Below are positions 46,211 through 55,123 of a stretch of 64,000 nucleotides of DNA, piece after piece. Each line of letters begins with the position of its first letter. The first letter of the stretch is position 1. Under the pieces are notes generated by a model. The model was not told where the DNA came from. It ran no database searches and was given only the letters and a program-made list of their open reading frames with translations. The position numbers and the translations under genes were made by a program. The DNA is from Xylanibacter ruminicola (lineage in GTDB: Bacteria > Bacteroidota > Bacteroidia > Bacteroidales > Bacteroidaceae). Where the stretch lies: positions 310,001-374,000 of the forward strand of contig NZ_FNRF01000001.1 in the NCBI RefSeq assembly GCF_900107775.1, written 5' to 3'.

Positions 46211-47809
46211 TTAATAACCCGCATTCTGCTTCAGATTCGAGTTGTTCAGCAAGTCGTTAACAGGTATGCCAAAGATGTAACGGTATGCTGGAACGTTGAA
46301 AGTACCAAAGCGGACCTGATCCATACGATTTCGTCCCTCAAACCAGAACTCTCTAACCCACTCGTCCTGAATTTCAGCAAGAGAATAGTTCGTCTTGGTA
46401 GCCGCATGAGCACGCTTGTGAAGCTCATTAATCTTACTTGCAGCATCAGATGTACTTCCGTTCAGGCGAGTTTCTGCCTCAGCATAGTTCAAGTAAGCCT
46501 CAGCAATACGCATCAGAGGGAGGTCTGTATCAACTTTAACCTGAGAACTTGTGTTATTACCATCAGAACGAACATTACGGAACTTAACACATCCATAACC
46601 ATTTACGTTTTCAGAGCGGTCTTCGATATTACGAGTAAATCCTGTAGTATAGAACAAAGCACGATCGTCGCCAGCAGCATCTGTAACGTCCTGAGTCTTT
46701 GTAGTAATAGCAGGAGCATCAACACCTTCGCCAAAGAACTTGTCAACAACAAAGCCTGTCAGCTTGCCACACTTACCCCATGAGCAGTCTGTTCCTGAAG
46801 GTACACAAATATCCATATCGCTATCTGTTGGCTTGTCGTACATAGACAGCACCAAGAAATGCATAGATCCATGACTCTGTGTATCGATACCATGATTCAG
46901 TACTGGATAGATATTCTCGAATTGAGCGCCATTGGTATCATTATCTGCAAGGAACAGCATCTGATAGCCAGAATAAACCTCACCAGTCTTTGGGTTGGTA
47001 GCACCTGTAGTGCAAAGGTGGTAATAACCATTATTAATAACCTTATCGGCATACTCCTTAGCTTTTGCCCACTGTGCAGTGCCTGTGTAAACTTCTGCAT
47101 TCAGATAGAGACGAGAAAGAAGAAGCCATGCAGCAACCTTATCTACACGTCCATAAGTATTCGTTCCTGCAGCAGCAAGATCTCCTTCAATAGCTAACAA
47201 TTCATCTTCAATAAATTTAAAGTACTGATCACGAGTATAACGTTCACCAGCTGTAGTACTAACGTGCTCTGTGAAAGCAGCATTAGCATAGAAGTCCATT
47301 ACGTAGTAATACAGAAGAGAACGGATAAATCGAACCTCTGCACGCTTTTGGGTAATCTCTGCTGTTCCATCCTCAGGAATTTGATCGAGGTAATAGTTAC
47401 ACAATGTGATAGAGAAGAACAAACGATAGTAAAGACCAACTGAACTTACATTGTCAGCACCCCAGGTCTGATTAATCAACTCTGGGAGTCCAGTATCATC
47501 CCATCTCCATGTTGCCTCACCAGTAGTGAGCTCGTTAAGTTCCCAAGCCTTACGGTATAGGTCAGAACGACCCTCGTCGATATCAAGGATATCTTTCCAT
47601 GCATCATCATTATCACCAGGACCTTTCTGGCCTGTAAGAGCAAAACAAGAGTAAATCTTGTTAAGCAAAGCATCAGCATCCAACTCGCTGGTTTGTTGCG
47701 GATTGATATTCTCCACATCAAGGTCTCCTGTGCATGATGTCGTCATAGTGCCAAACGTCAAAATAGCGACAACTACAGGAATCAATGATTTGATTTTATT
47801 CAGTATCAT
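46211..47809 (-). CDS. susD: SusD-family starch-binding lipoprotein (SusD3)
   Basis: 532 aa. Lipobox-like TTSC (Cys about 26). Several segments closely recall the B. thetaiotaomicron starch SusD from memory: ALTGQKG, DEGRSDLYRKAWELNELTTGEA, KRAEVRFIRSLLYYY, RLYLNAEVYTG, FLADNDTNGAQ and AAGDDRALFYT. An aromatic residue in the TWRWDD stretch falls where starch SusD places a sugar-stacking Trp. This supports starch or maltooligosaccharide as the ligand. Second gene of the SusCDEF operon. Confidence 0.93.
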   Translation of the reverse strand: MILNKIKSLIPVVVAILTFGTMTTSCTGDLDVENINPQQTSELDADALLNKIYSCFALTGQKGPGDNDDAWKDILDIDEGRSDLYRKAWELNELTTGEATWRWDDTGLPELINQTWGADNVSSVGLYYRLFFSITLCNYYLDQIPEDGTAEITQKRAEVRFIRSLLYYYVMDFYANAAFTEHVSTTAGERYTRDQYFKFIEDELLAIEGDLAAAGTNTYGRVDKVAAWLLLSRLYLNAEVYTGTAQWAKAKEYADKVINNGYYHLCTTGATNPKTGEVYSGYQMLFLADNDTNGAQFENIYPVLNHGIDTQSHGSMHFLVLSMYDKPTDSDMDICVPSGTDCSWGKCGKLTGFVVDKFFGEGVDAPAITTKTQDVTDAAGDDRALFYTTGFTRNIEDRSENVNGYGCVKFRNVRSDGNNTSSQVKVDTDLPLMRIAEAYLNYAEAETRLNGSTSDAASKINELHKRAHAATKTNYSLAEIQDEWVREFWFEGRNRMDQVRFGTFNVPAYRYIFGIPVNDLLNNSNLKQNAGY

Positions 47810-47835
47810 AACTTATAATCTTTAAAATGAATGAT

Positions 47836-50800
47836 TTAGAAATTAAGGGTCAGACCAAGAATTCCAACAAATGGACGTGGATACATGTTGCCATCATAGC
47901 CGCCATCGATTTCAGGATCGAGTCCCTTATAATCAGTGATAGTGAATACATTCTGTGCTGTAGCATACAAACGACCACTGGCCTTAAGACCAAAGAGTGT
48001 GTCGAAGCTATAACCGACTGTAATGTTGTCACACTTCAAGTAAGAGGCATTCTGGATGTAATAGTCGCTCAAAGCGCCAATAACTGTACCGGTCTGCCAG
48101 TTCTTTGGTCGAGCAATATCAATCACATTGTGCCATGAATTACCCAAGAACACATTTGAAAGCACAAGGTTAGAATTACCAGCCTCTACACCATTATATA
48201 CATAGTTGTTGAAGCTTGCACGAAGAGAGAAACCAAAGTCCCATTTCTTCCACATCAGTTTTGAGGTAAAGCCCATAGTTACATCAGGCGACGACTTCTT
48301 GTAGAAGTAGCGGTCGTCATTGTTGATGATGCCATCAGCATTGCGATCTACATATTGTCCCTCAATAGGCTGACCATTTACGTCGTAAACCTGCTGATAT
48401 ACGTAGTATGCTTCAACAGCATGTCCTACCTGCCAAGCTTTCACACCATCGGAACCTGAGTCACCAATAGCCAGGCCACCATGCAAAATCTTATAGCCTT
48501 CACCAGAGCTGGCAATCAGTTCGTCAATCTCATTCTTGTTGTATGTGAGGTTATAACCAATTAGCCAATTCCAATCCTTAGTCTGGATAGCACGCCAGTT
48601 TGCAGCGAACTCGAAACCAGTATTGTGCAAAGAACCAATATTACTGGTTACTTTATTCTTAAAGTTAGTACCTACAGGAACTGTAACTGTATTAATCAGG
48701 TCCTTCGTCTTACGATGATATACATCAAAATTCATAGTCAGACGATTGTTCAGGATTCCGAAATCGATACCAGCATTCCATGTAGTAGTCTTCTCCCAAG
48801 TCAATTCTGGATTGTAAGCATCTGGACGATAAGTACGTCCGTCACCAAATATCGGATAGTATGCGCCCTGAGAGTTTGGAGTATAAGTGGCGATATAGGT
48901 ATAGTCGCCAATACCCTCCTGCTGTCCAGTGATACCCCAGCCCAGACGGAGTTTGAAATCAGAGAGCCATTCAGCTTTCTTCAGGAAAGGTTCTTCGTTA
49001 ATCTTCCAAGCTAAAGCTAATGATGGGAATACACCCCAACGGTTGTCCTTAGAGAAACGTGAAGAACCATCATCACGAAGTGTGAAAGTCAACATATAAC
49101 GGTCCATCAGTGAGTAGTTGAAACGACCGAAGAATGAAACGAGGTAATTCTCTGTCTTGTAAAGTGTATTCTCGGAAGGCAAATAATACTTACCAGCTAA
49201 GGCATTGCCATTCTCATCAACTTTCTGTGAAGTTGAAGGGTAGATACCATAGTAGAAGTAATCACTCTTCTTATGGAAATGCTGCCACTCATAACCTGCC
49301 ATGATATCAAAGTGATGGATGTCTAAAACATCTTTCATGTACTGAGCATACATATTAAATGAAAGGTTGTACGTATCCTGCGTATTCCATCCATAGTTAC
49401 CATAGTAGTATGTACCTGAAGAATAGGTATAAGGACTCTGCGACTTGTTTGTCTTACCTGTGCTGAGATCCATACCCATATTCAGATGAATGTGCAAATC
49501 CTCAAAGCCGTGGATTTTATAGTCAGCCTCAATATTACCAATCAGAGCCTTTGATTTACCCTCATCACTATAGTTATTCAGAGCTGCGACTGGGTTACCT
49601 GTAGCAAAAGTGTTAACATTAGTATTACCCCATGCAGGATCTTGCCAGTCTGTAGAACCAGGCCACTGCCAGTATCCACCAAAACCATTATTCTTGTTAG
49701 AATCATAGATGGGCTTTGTGGGATCCATGTAGATAGCGCCACCAATAGCAGATCCTGCATTAGCATATCTTGTCTTAGAATACATTCCTTTGGCATTGAA
49801 GTTAATGTTCAAGTGGTCGTTCAGGAATGAAGGAGACAGGTTTACACTTGCTGTATAACGCTGATAGTTACTAGTCTTAACAATACCATTCTGGTCAGTA
49901 TATCCGAAAGATACGCGATAAGGCATATTCTTTACACCACCAGAAACTGTAATATTGTGGTCAGTACTTATTGCGGTACGATAAATCTCATTCTGCCAGT
50001 CGGTATTGGCAAAAAGATGATTACCATTAGCATCATAATAACCTAAGTTCTTGTAGTAATCGCTGGCCATGTACTGTTCTTCCGTCAGGCCTTTCTCGTT
50101 CATTACACGATCCTTGACATATTCCATGAACTGAGGACCGTCCATTACGTCCATAGTCTTTTTAACGGCACTTACAGAGATATTGCCATTATAAGAAATA
50201 CGTGGTTTAGAGTTCTTCTGACCTTTCTTAGTTGTGATGATAATTACACCGTTAGAAGCACGGCTACCATAAATTGCAGTAGCAGAAGCATCCTTCAATA
50301 CCGTAAACGACTCGATATCATTCGGGTTTACCAAGTTCAGAGGGTTAGAAGCACCCTGAATACCATAGCTGTCCATTGCCAGTCCATCAATTACAATCAG
50401 AGGATTGTTTGAGGCATTCAGTGACGAACCACCACGGATACGGATGGTTGCACCACCACCAGGTTCACCACCGCTGTTAACGATATTTACACCTGCAATC
50501 TTACCCTGCAACATATCCTGTGCAGAGGTCTGCAGTCCGTGGTTCATCTCGTCAGGTTTAATAGCTGTTACAGAACCTGTCAAGTCACTTTTCTTAGCAC
50601 GGCCGTAACCGATAACAACGACGTTCTCAAGTACTTGAGCGTCGTCTTTCAGCGTTACGACAAGATTGGGTGCTGCCTTTACGGTGGCGTTCTGATAGCC
50701 TACATAAGAGATGGTAATAGTAGCACCTTCGTTAGCCTTCAGCGTAAAGTTACCGTCGAAATCAGATACGGTAGCGGTCTGAGTGCCGTCAACACGTACT

Positions 50801-50943
50801 GTTGCGCCGATAATGGGTTCGCCTGTAGCATCTTTCACATGGCCCTTTACATCAATCTGAGCAAAGGCACTTACCGACAGGAACAGACCTAAAATAAGGC
50901 CAATTATCCTCATCGGGAATTGAATGTTTACCTGCTTCATCAT
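47836..50943 (-). CDS. susC: SusC-family TonB-dependent receptor of the starch system (SusC3)
   Basis: 1035 aa; two ATGs in a row at 50943 and 50940. Signal peptide ends VSAFAQ. A carboxypeptidase-like domain (DATGEPIIGATVRVDG; VSDFDGNFTL) leads to LENVVVIGYGRAKKSDLTGSV, the plug (IRGGSSLNASNNPLIVIDGLAM; ATAIYGSRASNGVIIITT) and a barrel ending GLTLNF. It is first in an operon with SusD3, SusE, SusF-like and GH53. Its promoter region carries the perfect LacI-type palindrome at 51085. Confidence 0.94.
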   Translation of the reverse strand: MMKQVNIQFPMRIIGLILGLFLSVSAFAQIDVKGHVKDATGEPIIGATVRVDGTQTATVSDFDGNFTLKANEGATITISYVGYQNATVKAAPNLVVTLKDDAQVLENVVVIGYGRAKKSDLTGSVTAIKPDEMNHGLQTSAQDMLQGKIAGVNIVNSGGEPGGGATIRIRGGSSLNASNNPLIVIDGLAMDSYGIQGASNPLNLVNPNDIESFTVLKDASATAIYGSRASNGVIIITTKKGQKNSKPRISYNGNISVSAVKKTMDVMDGPQFMEYVKDRVMNEKGLTEEQYMASDYYKNLGYYDANGNHLFANTDWQNEIYRTAISTDHNITVSGGVKNMPYRVSFGYTDQNGIVKTSNYQRYTASVNLSPSFLNDHLNINFNAKGMYSKTRYANAGSAIGGAIYMDPTKPIYDSNKNNGFGGYWQWPGSTDWQDPAWGNTNVNTFATGNPVAALNNYSDEGKSKALIGNIEADYKIHGFEDLHIHLNMGMDLSTGKTNKSQSPYTYSSGTYYYGNYGWNTQDTYNLSFNMYAQYMKDVLDIHHFDIMAGYEWQHFHKKSDYFYYGIYPSTSQKVDENGNALAGKYYLPSENTLYKTENYLVSFFGRFNYSLMDRYMLTFTLRDDGSSRFSKDNRWGVFPSLALAWKINEEPFLKKAEWLSDFKLRLGWGITGQQEGIGDYTYIATYTPNSQGAYYPIFGDGRTYRPDAYNPELTWEKTTTWNAGIDFGILNNRLTMNFDVYHRKTKDLINTVTVPVGTNFKNKVTSNIGSLHNTGFEFAANWRAIQTKDWNWLIGYNLTYNKNEIDELIASSGEGYKILHGGLAIGDSGSDGVKAWQVGHAVEAYYVYQQVYDVNGQPIEGQYVDRNADGIINNDDRYFYKKSSPDVTMGFTSKLMWKKWDFGFSLRASFNNYVYNGVEAGNSNLVLSNVFLGNSWHNVIDIARPKNWQTGTVIGALSDYYIQNASYLKCDNITVGYSFDTLFGLKASGRLYATAQNVFTITDYKGLDPEIDGGYDGNMYPRPFVGILGLTLNF

Positions 50944-51023
50944 TACATTTGAATTAGAGTTAATTTGTTATTGTTATATCGTTTTAAGCTTCTTGGGAGC
51001 TTGAATTTACAGTTTCATCGGTG

Positions 51024-51031
51024 CAAAGATA
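51024..51031 (-). promoter_or_regulatory. -7 element of the SusC3 operon
   Basis: TATCTTTG on the minus strand, 80 bp before the ATG; no matching -33 box, which fits activator dependence. Confidence 0.68.
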
Positions 51032-51084
51032 AATCAGATTTCAATACGTTCTTCTTTTTTTTGTTTAAAATTGTTATTTTTACG

Positions 51085-51100
51085 ATGCAAACGTTTGCAT
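51085..51100. promoter_or_regulatory. LacI-type operator candidate, copy 3 (perfect palindrome)
   Basis: ATGCAAACGTTTGCAT, a perfect 16-bp palindrome with the central CG typical of LacI/PurR operators. It lies 53 bp upstream of the SusC3 -7 element and 44 bp upstream of the divergent GH43 -7 element. Confidence 0.82.
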
Positions 51101-51144
51101 AACAATTCAGCTACCATAATCTTGCTTAATTATATATAAATATG

Positions 51145-51152
51145 TATATTTG
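51145..51152 (+). promoter_or_regulatory. -7 element of the GH43 gene at 51176
   Basis: TATATTTG followed by CAGCG, 23 bp before the ATG. Confidence 0.7.
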
Positions 51153-51175
51153 CAGCGAAATAAAAAAGCTACCAA

Positions 51176-52816
51176 ATGAAACAGCTACTACTGCTAATGG
51201 TCTGCATGCCACTTATGGCATCGGCCCAGAACATATCAAAGGTGTGGAGTCCAGATAATGGCGACGGGACCTACACCAATCCCGTTATTAATGCCGACTA
51301 TAGCGACCCCGATGTATGCGTGGGTGCCAACGGCGAGGATTATTACATGACGGCATCATCGTTCCAATGCGTACCCGGTCTGCCCATCCTACACTCAAAG
51401 GATCTGGTAAACTGGGAGATTATCAATTACGCATTAGGCAATCTGTACGAAGGCGATGAGACTTTGCTCGAGCATTTCAGCACCCCTCGTCATGGCGCAG
51501 GTGTATGGGCACCCAGTATCCGCTATCATGCGGGCTGGTACTATATCTATTGGGGCGACCCCGATTTTGGCGTATATATGGTAAAAACACAGGATCCTGC
51601 TGGCAAATGGTCTGCTCCACTTTGCGTTATCAAAGGCCAGGGCTATATCGACACTACCCCGCTTTGGGATGAGGATGGACGTTGCTATATGGTTAACGGA
51701 TGGGCCAACAGTCGCTCTAAATTTGCATCGGTACTTACGGTTCGGGAGATGTCGGCTGATGGCACCCGCCCTATCGGTCAGCCGGTGATTGTGTTCGATG
51801 GTAACGGCACCGAGAATCGCACTTGTGAGGGTCCGAAGTTCTACAAGCGAGATGGCTGGTACTGGATTATGTGTCCGGCAGGTGGCGTGCCTACGGGGTT
51901 CCAGTTGGCAATGCGCAGCCGCAGTCCATACGGACCATACGAGCACAAAATTGTGTTAGCCCAGGGTAAGACCGCTATCAATGGTCCGCACCAGGGCGGT
52001 TGGGTGCATACAAAATATGGCGAAGACTGGTTTCTGCACTTCCAGGACAAGGAGGCTTATGGACGTGTGGTTCATCTCAACCCCGTTGACTGGAGCACCG
52101 GTTGGCCCATCATGGGTAAGAAAGGTGAGCCCGTAAGCACTTACAAAAAGCCCAAGAGCGACTCGAAACTGGTAGTGAACCCTGCTGAGAGCGATGAGTT
52201 CAACGGTGTAACATTGGGCAAGCAGTGGCAATGGCACGCTAATTACGATGAGAAATTCGGTACTGCCACCGCTTTTGGCACCTATCGCATCTATAATTAC
52301 AAACTCTCCGATAACTTTGTAAACTTCTGGGAAGTACCGAATTTACTGCTGCAGAAGACACCAGCCGACAAGTTTACGGCTACCACCAAGATTCGCTTTA
52401 CCTCGAAGGCAGAAGGACAGTTAGGCGGACTCATCATGATGGGGCTCGATTATTCGGCGCTGGTTGTTAAACGTGTGGGAAAACAGTTCCAACTGCTGCA
52501 ACTTACTTGTAAAGGAGCTGATAAGGGAAATCCACAAGCAGAACAACTCATTGCAACCCTGAAACCCACTGCCGAGGATAGAACCGACTACAAGCCAGCT
52601 ATCCACATGGATATCTATCTTCGCCTGAATGTAGAGCATTCGAAGTTGAACTTTGCCTACAGTCTGGATGGCAAGAACTTCAAACCCTGCGGTACTGAAT
52701 TCCAGATGCGCGAAGGCAAATGGATTGGCGCAAAATTCGGTTATGTATCCGTTGATTCTAATCCCAAATCAGATCGCGGAAATCTGGATGCCGATTGGAT
52801 TAGAATTACGCCATAG
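51176..52816 (+). CDS. GH43 beta-xylosidase/arabinofuranosidase-like enzyme with C-terminal beta-sandwich
   Basis: 546 aa. Signal peptide about 1-18 (ASAQN). The GH43 propeller spans about 25-320, with general base D44 in YSDPDV, D159 in GYIDTTPLW and acid E218 in TCEGPKFY. The C-terminal half (about 340-546; SDEFNGVTLGKQWQWHAN; AEGQLGGLIMMGLDYS; GAKFGYVSV) is the concanavalin-like domain found in GH43 subfamilies active on xylan and arabinan. It is divergent from the starch operon and shares its upstream palindrome, although its predicted substrate is a hemicellulose or pectin side chain. Confidence 0.9.
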   Translation: MKQLLLLMVCMPLMASAQNISKVWSPDNGDGTYTNPVINADYSDPDVCVGANGEDYYMTASSFQCVPGLPILHSKDLVNWEIINYALGNLYEGDETLLEHFSTPRHGAGVWAPSIRYHAGWYYIYWGDPDFGVYMVKTQDPAGKWSAPLCVIKGQGYIDTTPLWDEDGRCYMVNGWANSRSKFASVLTVREMSADGTRPIGQPVIVFDGNGTENRTCEGPKFYKRDGWYWIMCPAGGVPTGFQLAMRSRSPYGPYEHKIVLAQGKTAINGPHQGGWVHTKYGEDWFLHFQDKEAYGRVVHLNPVDWSTGWPIMGKKGEPVSTYKKPKSDSKLVVNPAESDEFNGVTLGKQWQWHANYDEKFGTATAFGTYRIYNYKLSDNFVNFWEVPNLLLQKTPADKFTATTKIRFTSKAEGQLGGLIMMGLDYSALVVKRVGKQFQLLQLTCKGADKGNPQAEQLIATLKPTAEDRTDYKPAIHMDIYLRLNVEHSKLNFAYSLDGKNFKPCGTEFQMREGKWIGAKFGYVSVDSNPKSDRGNLDADWIRITP

Positions 52817-52834
52817 GAGAAACTGGTACAAATA

Positions 52835-52849
52835 ACTTGCTAAGCAAGT
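52835..52849. repeat. Small inverted repeat between convergent genes
   Basis: ACTTGC-TAA-GCAAGT in the 104-bp gap after GH43. It is too short and lacks a T tract, so it is not a convincing terminator. Confidence 0.4.
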
Positions 52850-52920
52850 ACAAACAGTAAGCTTAACAGGTACAACGAGCCTATTCATCTATCATTAGGG
52901 TATAGGCAAATTGAAATGTA

Positions 52921-53718
52921 CTACAGATGCTTCTTGAAGAATTCGAGCACACGCTGCTGGGCGTTCAGACCACAGCTGTGGGGGATATCCCAGAGTTCGG
53001 TTTCCAGTTTATCGTCGGCACCCTGACTTTGCCAGGTGTTATGCATGATGGAAAAGGCCTTTTCGACACCAGGCACAGGGAACAGTTTATCCTGTTTACC
53101 ATTGATAAAGAGCATGGGTTTAGGGCAGGCGATACTGGCCACATGGGGATAATCCATCCAGCGACGCAGACCAGGGAAACAGTTGGCAAAGCCGCCATTC
53201 TCGGTACGATCGTACTTAAACGACAGCTGTTCGTCGGCATCTTTTACAACTGCCGCCTCTTCGCAAGCCAAAGGTCGAATCATCTTTTCCTTACCTATAT
53301 ATAAATGGGCGCCATGATCGTGCAACAGGTTGATGGCTGGGAACGGGCCTTTACCATCGGGAACCAATACATAAGCCGGTACGGTGTAGTATTGCGACAA
53401 ACGGATTTCAATCTTCTGAGCCTTATAGCCATCGCGCTGTTCCTCGAAGAGCACCTTAGTCTGATAGCCACCGGCAGGTGGTGGCGGTGGCATCAGCATG
53501 CAGTCGAACACTTTTTGGCGTGCAATCTTCTTCCACTTCCCAAACTTCTTGATGCCACTATTCTCCCAAGCCAAGGGATAATCGAAATGGGCAATCAGCG
53601 AGTCGGCATAAACGGGCAGATTACTCACAAACTCGAATTTTTCGCGTTTCTGCGCTGTAGCATTAAGACAGCTGAACGCCATCAACGCAAGGATTATTTT
53701 ACTTGTTTTTTGAGCCAT
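52921..53718 (-). pseudogene. Alpha/beta hydrolase (acetyl-xylan-esterase-like) lacking its nucleophile segment
   Basis: 265 aa from the ATG at 53718, overlapping the end of the upstream CE7 gene by 25 bp. Signal peptide MAQKTSKIILALMAF...NATAQ. The N-terminal half (VPAYVLVPDGKGPFPAINLLHDHGAH split as VPAYVLVP and LLHDHGAH; GKEKMIRPL) and the C-terminal part (DYPHVASIACPKPMLF; NGKQDKLFPV; LWDIPHSCG with the catalytic-type Asp and His) match a secreted hydrolase family related to PF12715. Members I recall are over 350 aa with a GxSMG nucleophile elbow between these parts. Here the text jumps from EEAAVVKDADEQ to NGGFANCFPGL, so about 100 residues including the Ser are missing in frame. Probably inactive. 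Confidence 0.75.
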
Positions 53719-54980
53719 AGCATCTGAGTATAATTTGTTTCTGAAGTAGTCCAATGTTCATTGATAGGTGTAATGAGCGATTCCTTGGGTGCTGTTATCA
53801 GATTCCAGACAATATAGCTGGTAGTTGGCGGACACACATTATCATTGTATCCCCATGTAAGATAAACCGGACAGGTAATACGACGGGCAAAGTTTACTAC
53901 ATCGTAATAAGCCATAGTGTTAACCTTTTCGGGAGTGAACATATTCTTCAATCGGTTAAAATGAGGATAGCCACCAGCACGGTTATCCAAGTAGCCGGCC
54001 ATATCACTTAAAGCCGGATGGTTGGCAACACAGGCTGTTACACGAGGATCGAGACCTGCCGTAACGAGCGAAAGGGCCCCACCCTGACTACCGCCTTGTA
54101 CAAAAACATTCTGACCATCCCAATCGGGGAGTGATGTAAGATAGTCGATAGCACGCACACATGCCACATACACATGCTTCATGTAGTAGTTATCGCGATC
54201 GTCGAGCCCATTAGTAAGATACCCGTTTTCGTAATCAAAAGCCGTGGTTATCTCCTTAAACTGCTCGTCGGTCATCTCTGGGTTCAGGCCGTGAATTTCC
54301 ATCTCCAGACGGATAAAACCATTCTTGGCGTAGAAAGTACTACGCATAGGCTCCTTGATGGTTTTGATGCCAGCGCCTGGAGGACAGAGCACAACGGGGT
54401 ACTTGCCTGCCATCTTGGGCTTGGTAAGATAGCCATAGACGCTGTGACGACGATCGGTCATGATTTTCAGAAGATAGCAATCAAACTCGTTGGTAGTATA
54501 CTTATCTACCTTATTACAACTTACCGAGACAGGCGTTTTGCGAGCCTCATTAAGGTTTGCTTTCCAGAAAGCATCAAAGTCCTGAGGATTTTTGGTATAG
54601 GGTTTCAGTTGCTCAGGCGAGAAGCCTACCTTTACGTGGTGCTGATACTTGCCATCAACACTCAGCCGCAAATCAAGAAAACCAGGTTTCTTCATCGTGC
54701 CCATATCAATCACGGCACGACCATTCTTAAGTGCTACCTTTCCTGATGACGTAGCAGGCATCATATCAGGCCCAATCTCATAAGTCACCTCTACATTCTG
54801 TGGCATGCCATATAGGCTGAACGACACTTCGACCTTAGCACGCTCACCAGTCTTATAGAGCCAATCGGCATGATTGGGCACTGTGAGCCACATGTAATCC
54901 GAACGATAGGGATAATTCTCAGCCAGAACAGTCGCCAGACTGCCTAACACCAAAAGCAATGTAAATAGTAATTTTCTCAT
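53694..54980 (-). CDS. CE7-type acetyl xylan esterase (AXE1 family)
   Basis: 428 aa. Signal peptide about 1-20 (TVLAE). An N-terminal beta domain of about 100 residues precedes the alpha/beta hydrolase domain with the CE7 hallmarks: KNPQDFDAFWK, RHSVYGYLTKPK, CPPGAG, nucleophile S298 in GGSQGG, D380 in WGYNDNVCPP and H409 in NEHW. CE7 enzymes deacetylate xylo- or other acetylated oligosaccharides. It is upstream of the truncated hydrolase and has its own promoter, downstream of the pectin methylesterase terminator. Confidence 0.9.
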   Translation of the reverse strand: MRKLLFTLLLVLGSLATVLAENYPYRSDYMWLTVPNHADWLYKTGERAKVEVSFSLYGMPQNVEVTYEIGPDMMPATSSGKVALKNGRAVIDMGTMKKPGFLDLRLSVDGKYQHHVKVGFSPEQLKPYTKNPQDFDAFWKANLNEARKTPVSVSCNKVDKYTTNEFDCYLLKIMTDRRHSVYGYLTKPKMAGKYPVVLCPPGAGIKTIKEPMRSTFYAKNGFIRLEMEIHGLNPEMTDEQFKEITTAFDYENGYLTNGLDDRDNYYMKHVYVACVRAIDYLTSLPDWDGQNVFVQGGSQGGALSLVTAGLDPRVTACVANHPALSDMAGYLDNRAGGYPHFNRLKNMFTPEKVNTMAYYDVVNFARRITCPVYLTWGYNDNVCPPTTSYIVWNLITAPKESLITPINEHWTTSETNYTQMLWLKKQVK

Positions 54981-55000
54981 CTCTGTAGTTTGTATGGGTG

Positions 55001-55030
55001 CAAAATTACACGATTATTTTCAAAATGCAA
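55001..55030 (-). promoter_or_regulatory. Promoter of the CE7 esterase
   Basis: Minus strand: TTG (55030-55028), 19 bp, TAATTTTG (55008-55001). Confidence 0.7.
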
Positions 55031-55057
55031 AAGTTTTATCTTTTTTGTTTCTTCTTT

Positions 55058-55092
55058 AAAAAAACTTCCTGCTATTTCACAACAACAGGAAG
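55058..55092 (-). terminator. Rho-independent terminator after the pectin methylesterase
   Basis: Stem CTTCCTG (55065-55071) / CAGGAAG (55086-55092) with a seven-T tract on the minus strand. Confidence 0.8.
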
Positions 55093-55123
55093 CCATAATA
55101 CTTACTTCAATTAACTAATCTAA

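Noticed and set aside
52817..52920. Terminator between the convergent GH43 and truncated hydrolase
   Set aside because: The only inverted repeat (52835-52849) has a 6-bp stem and no T tract.
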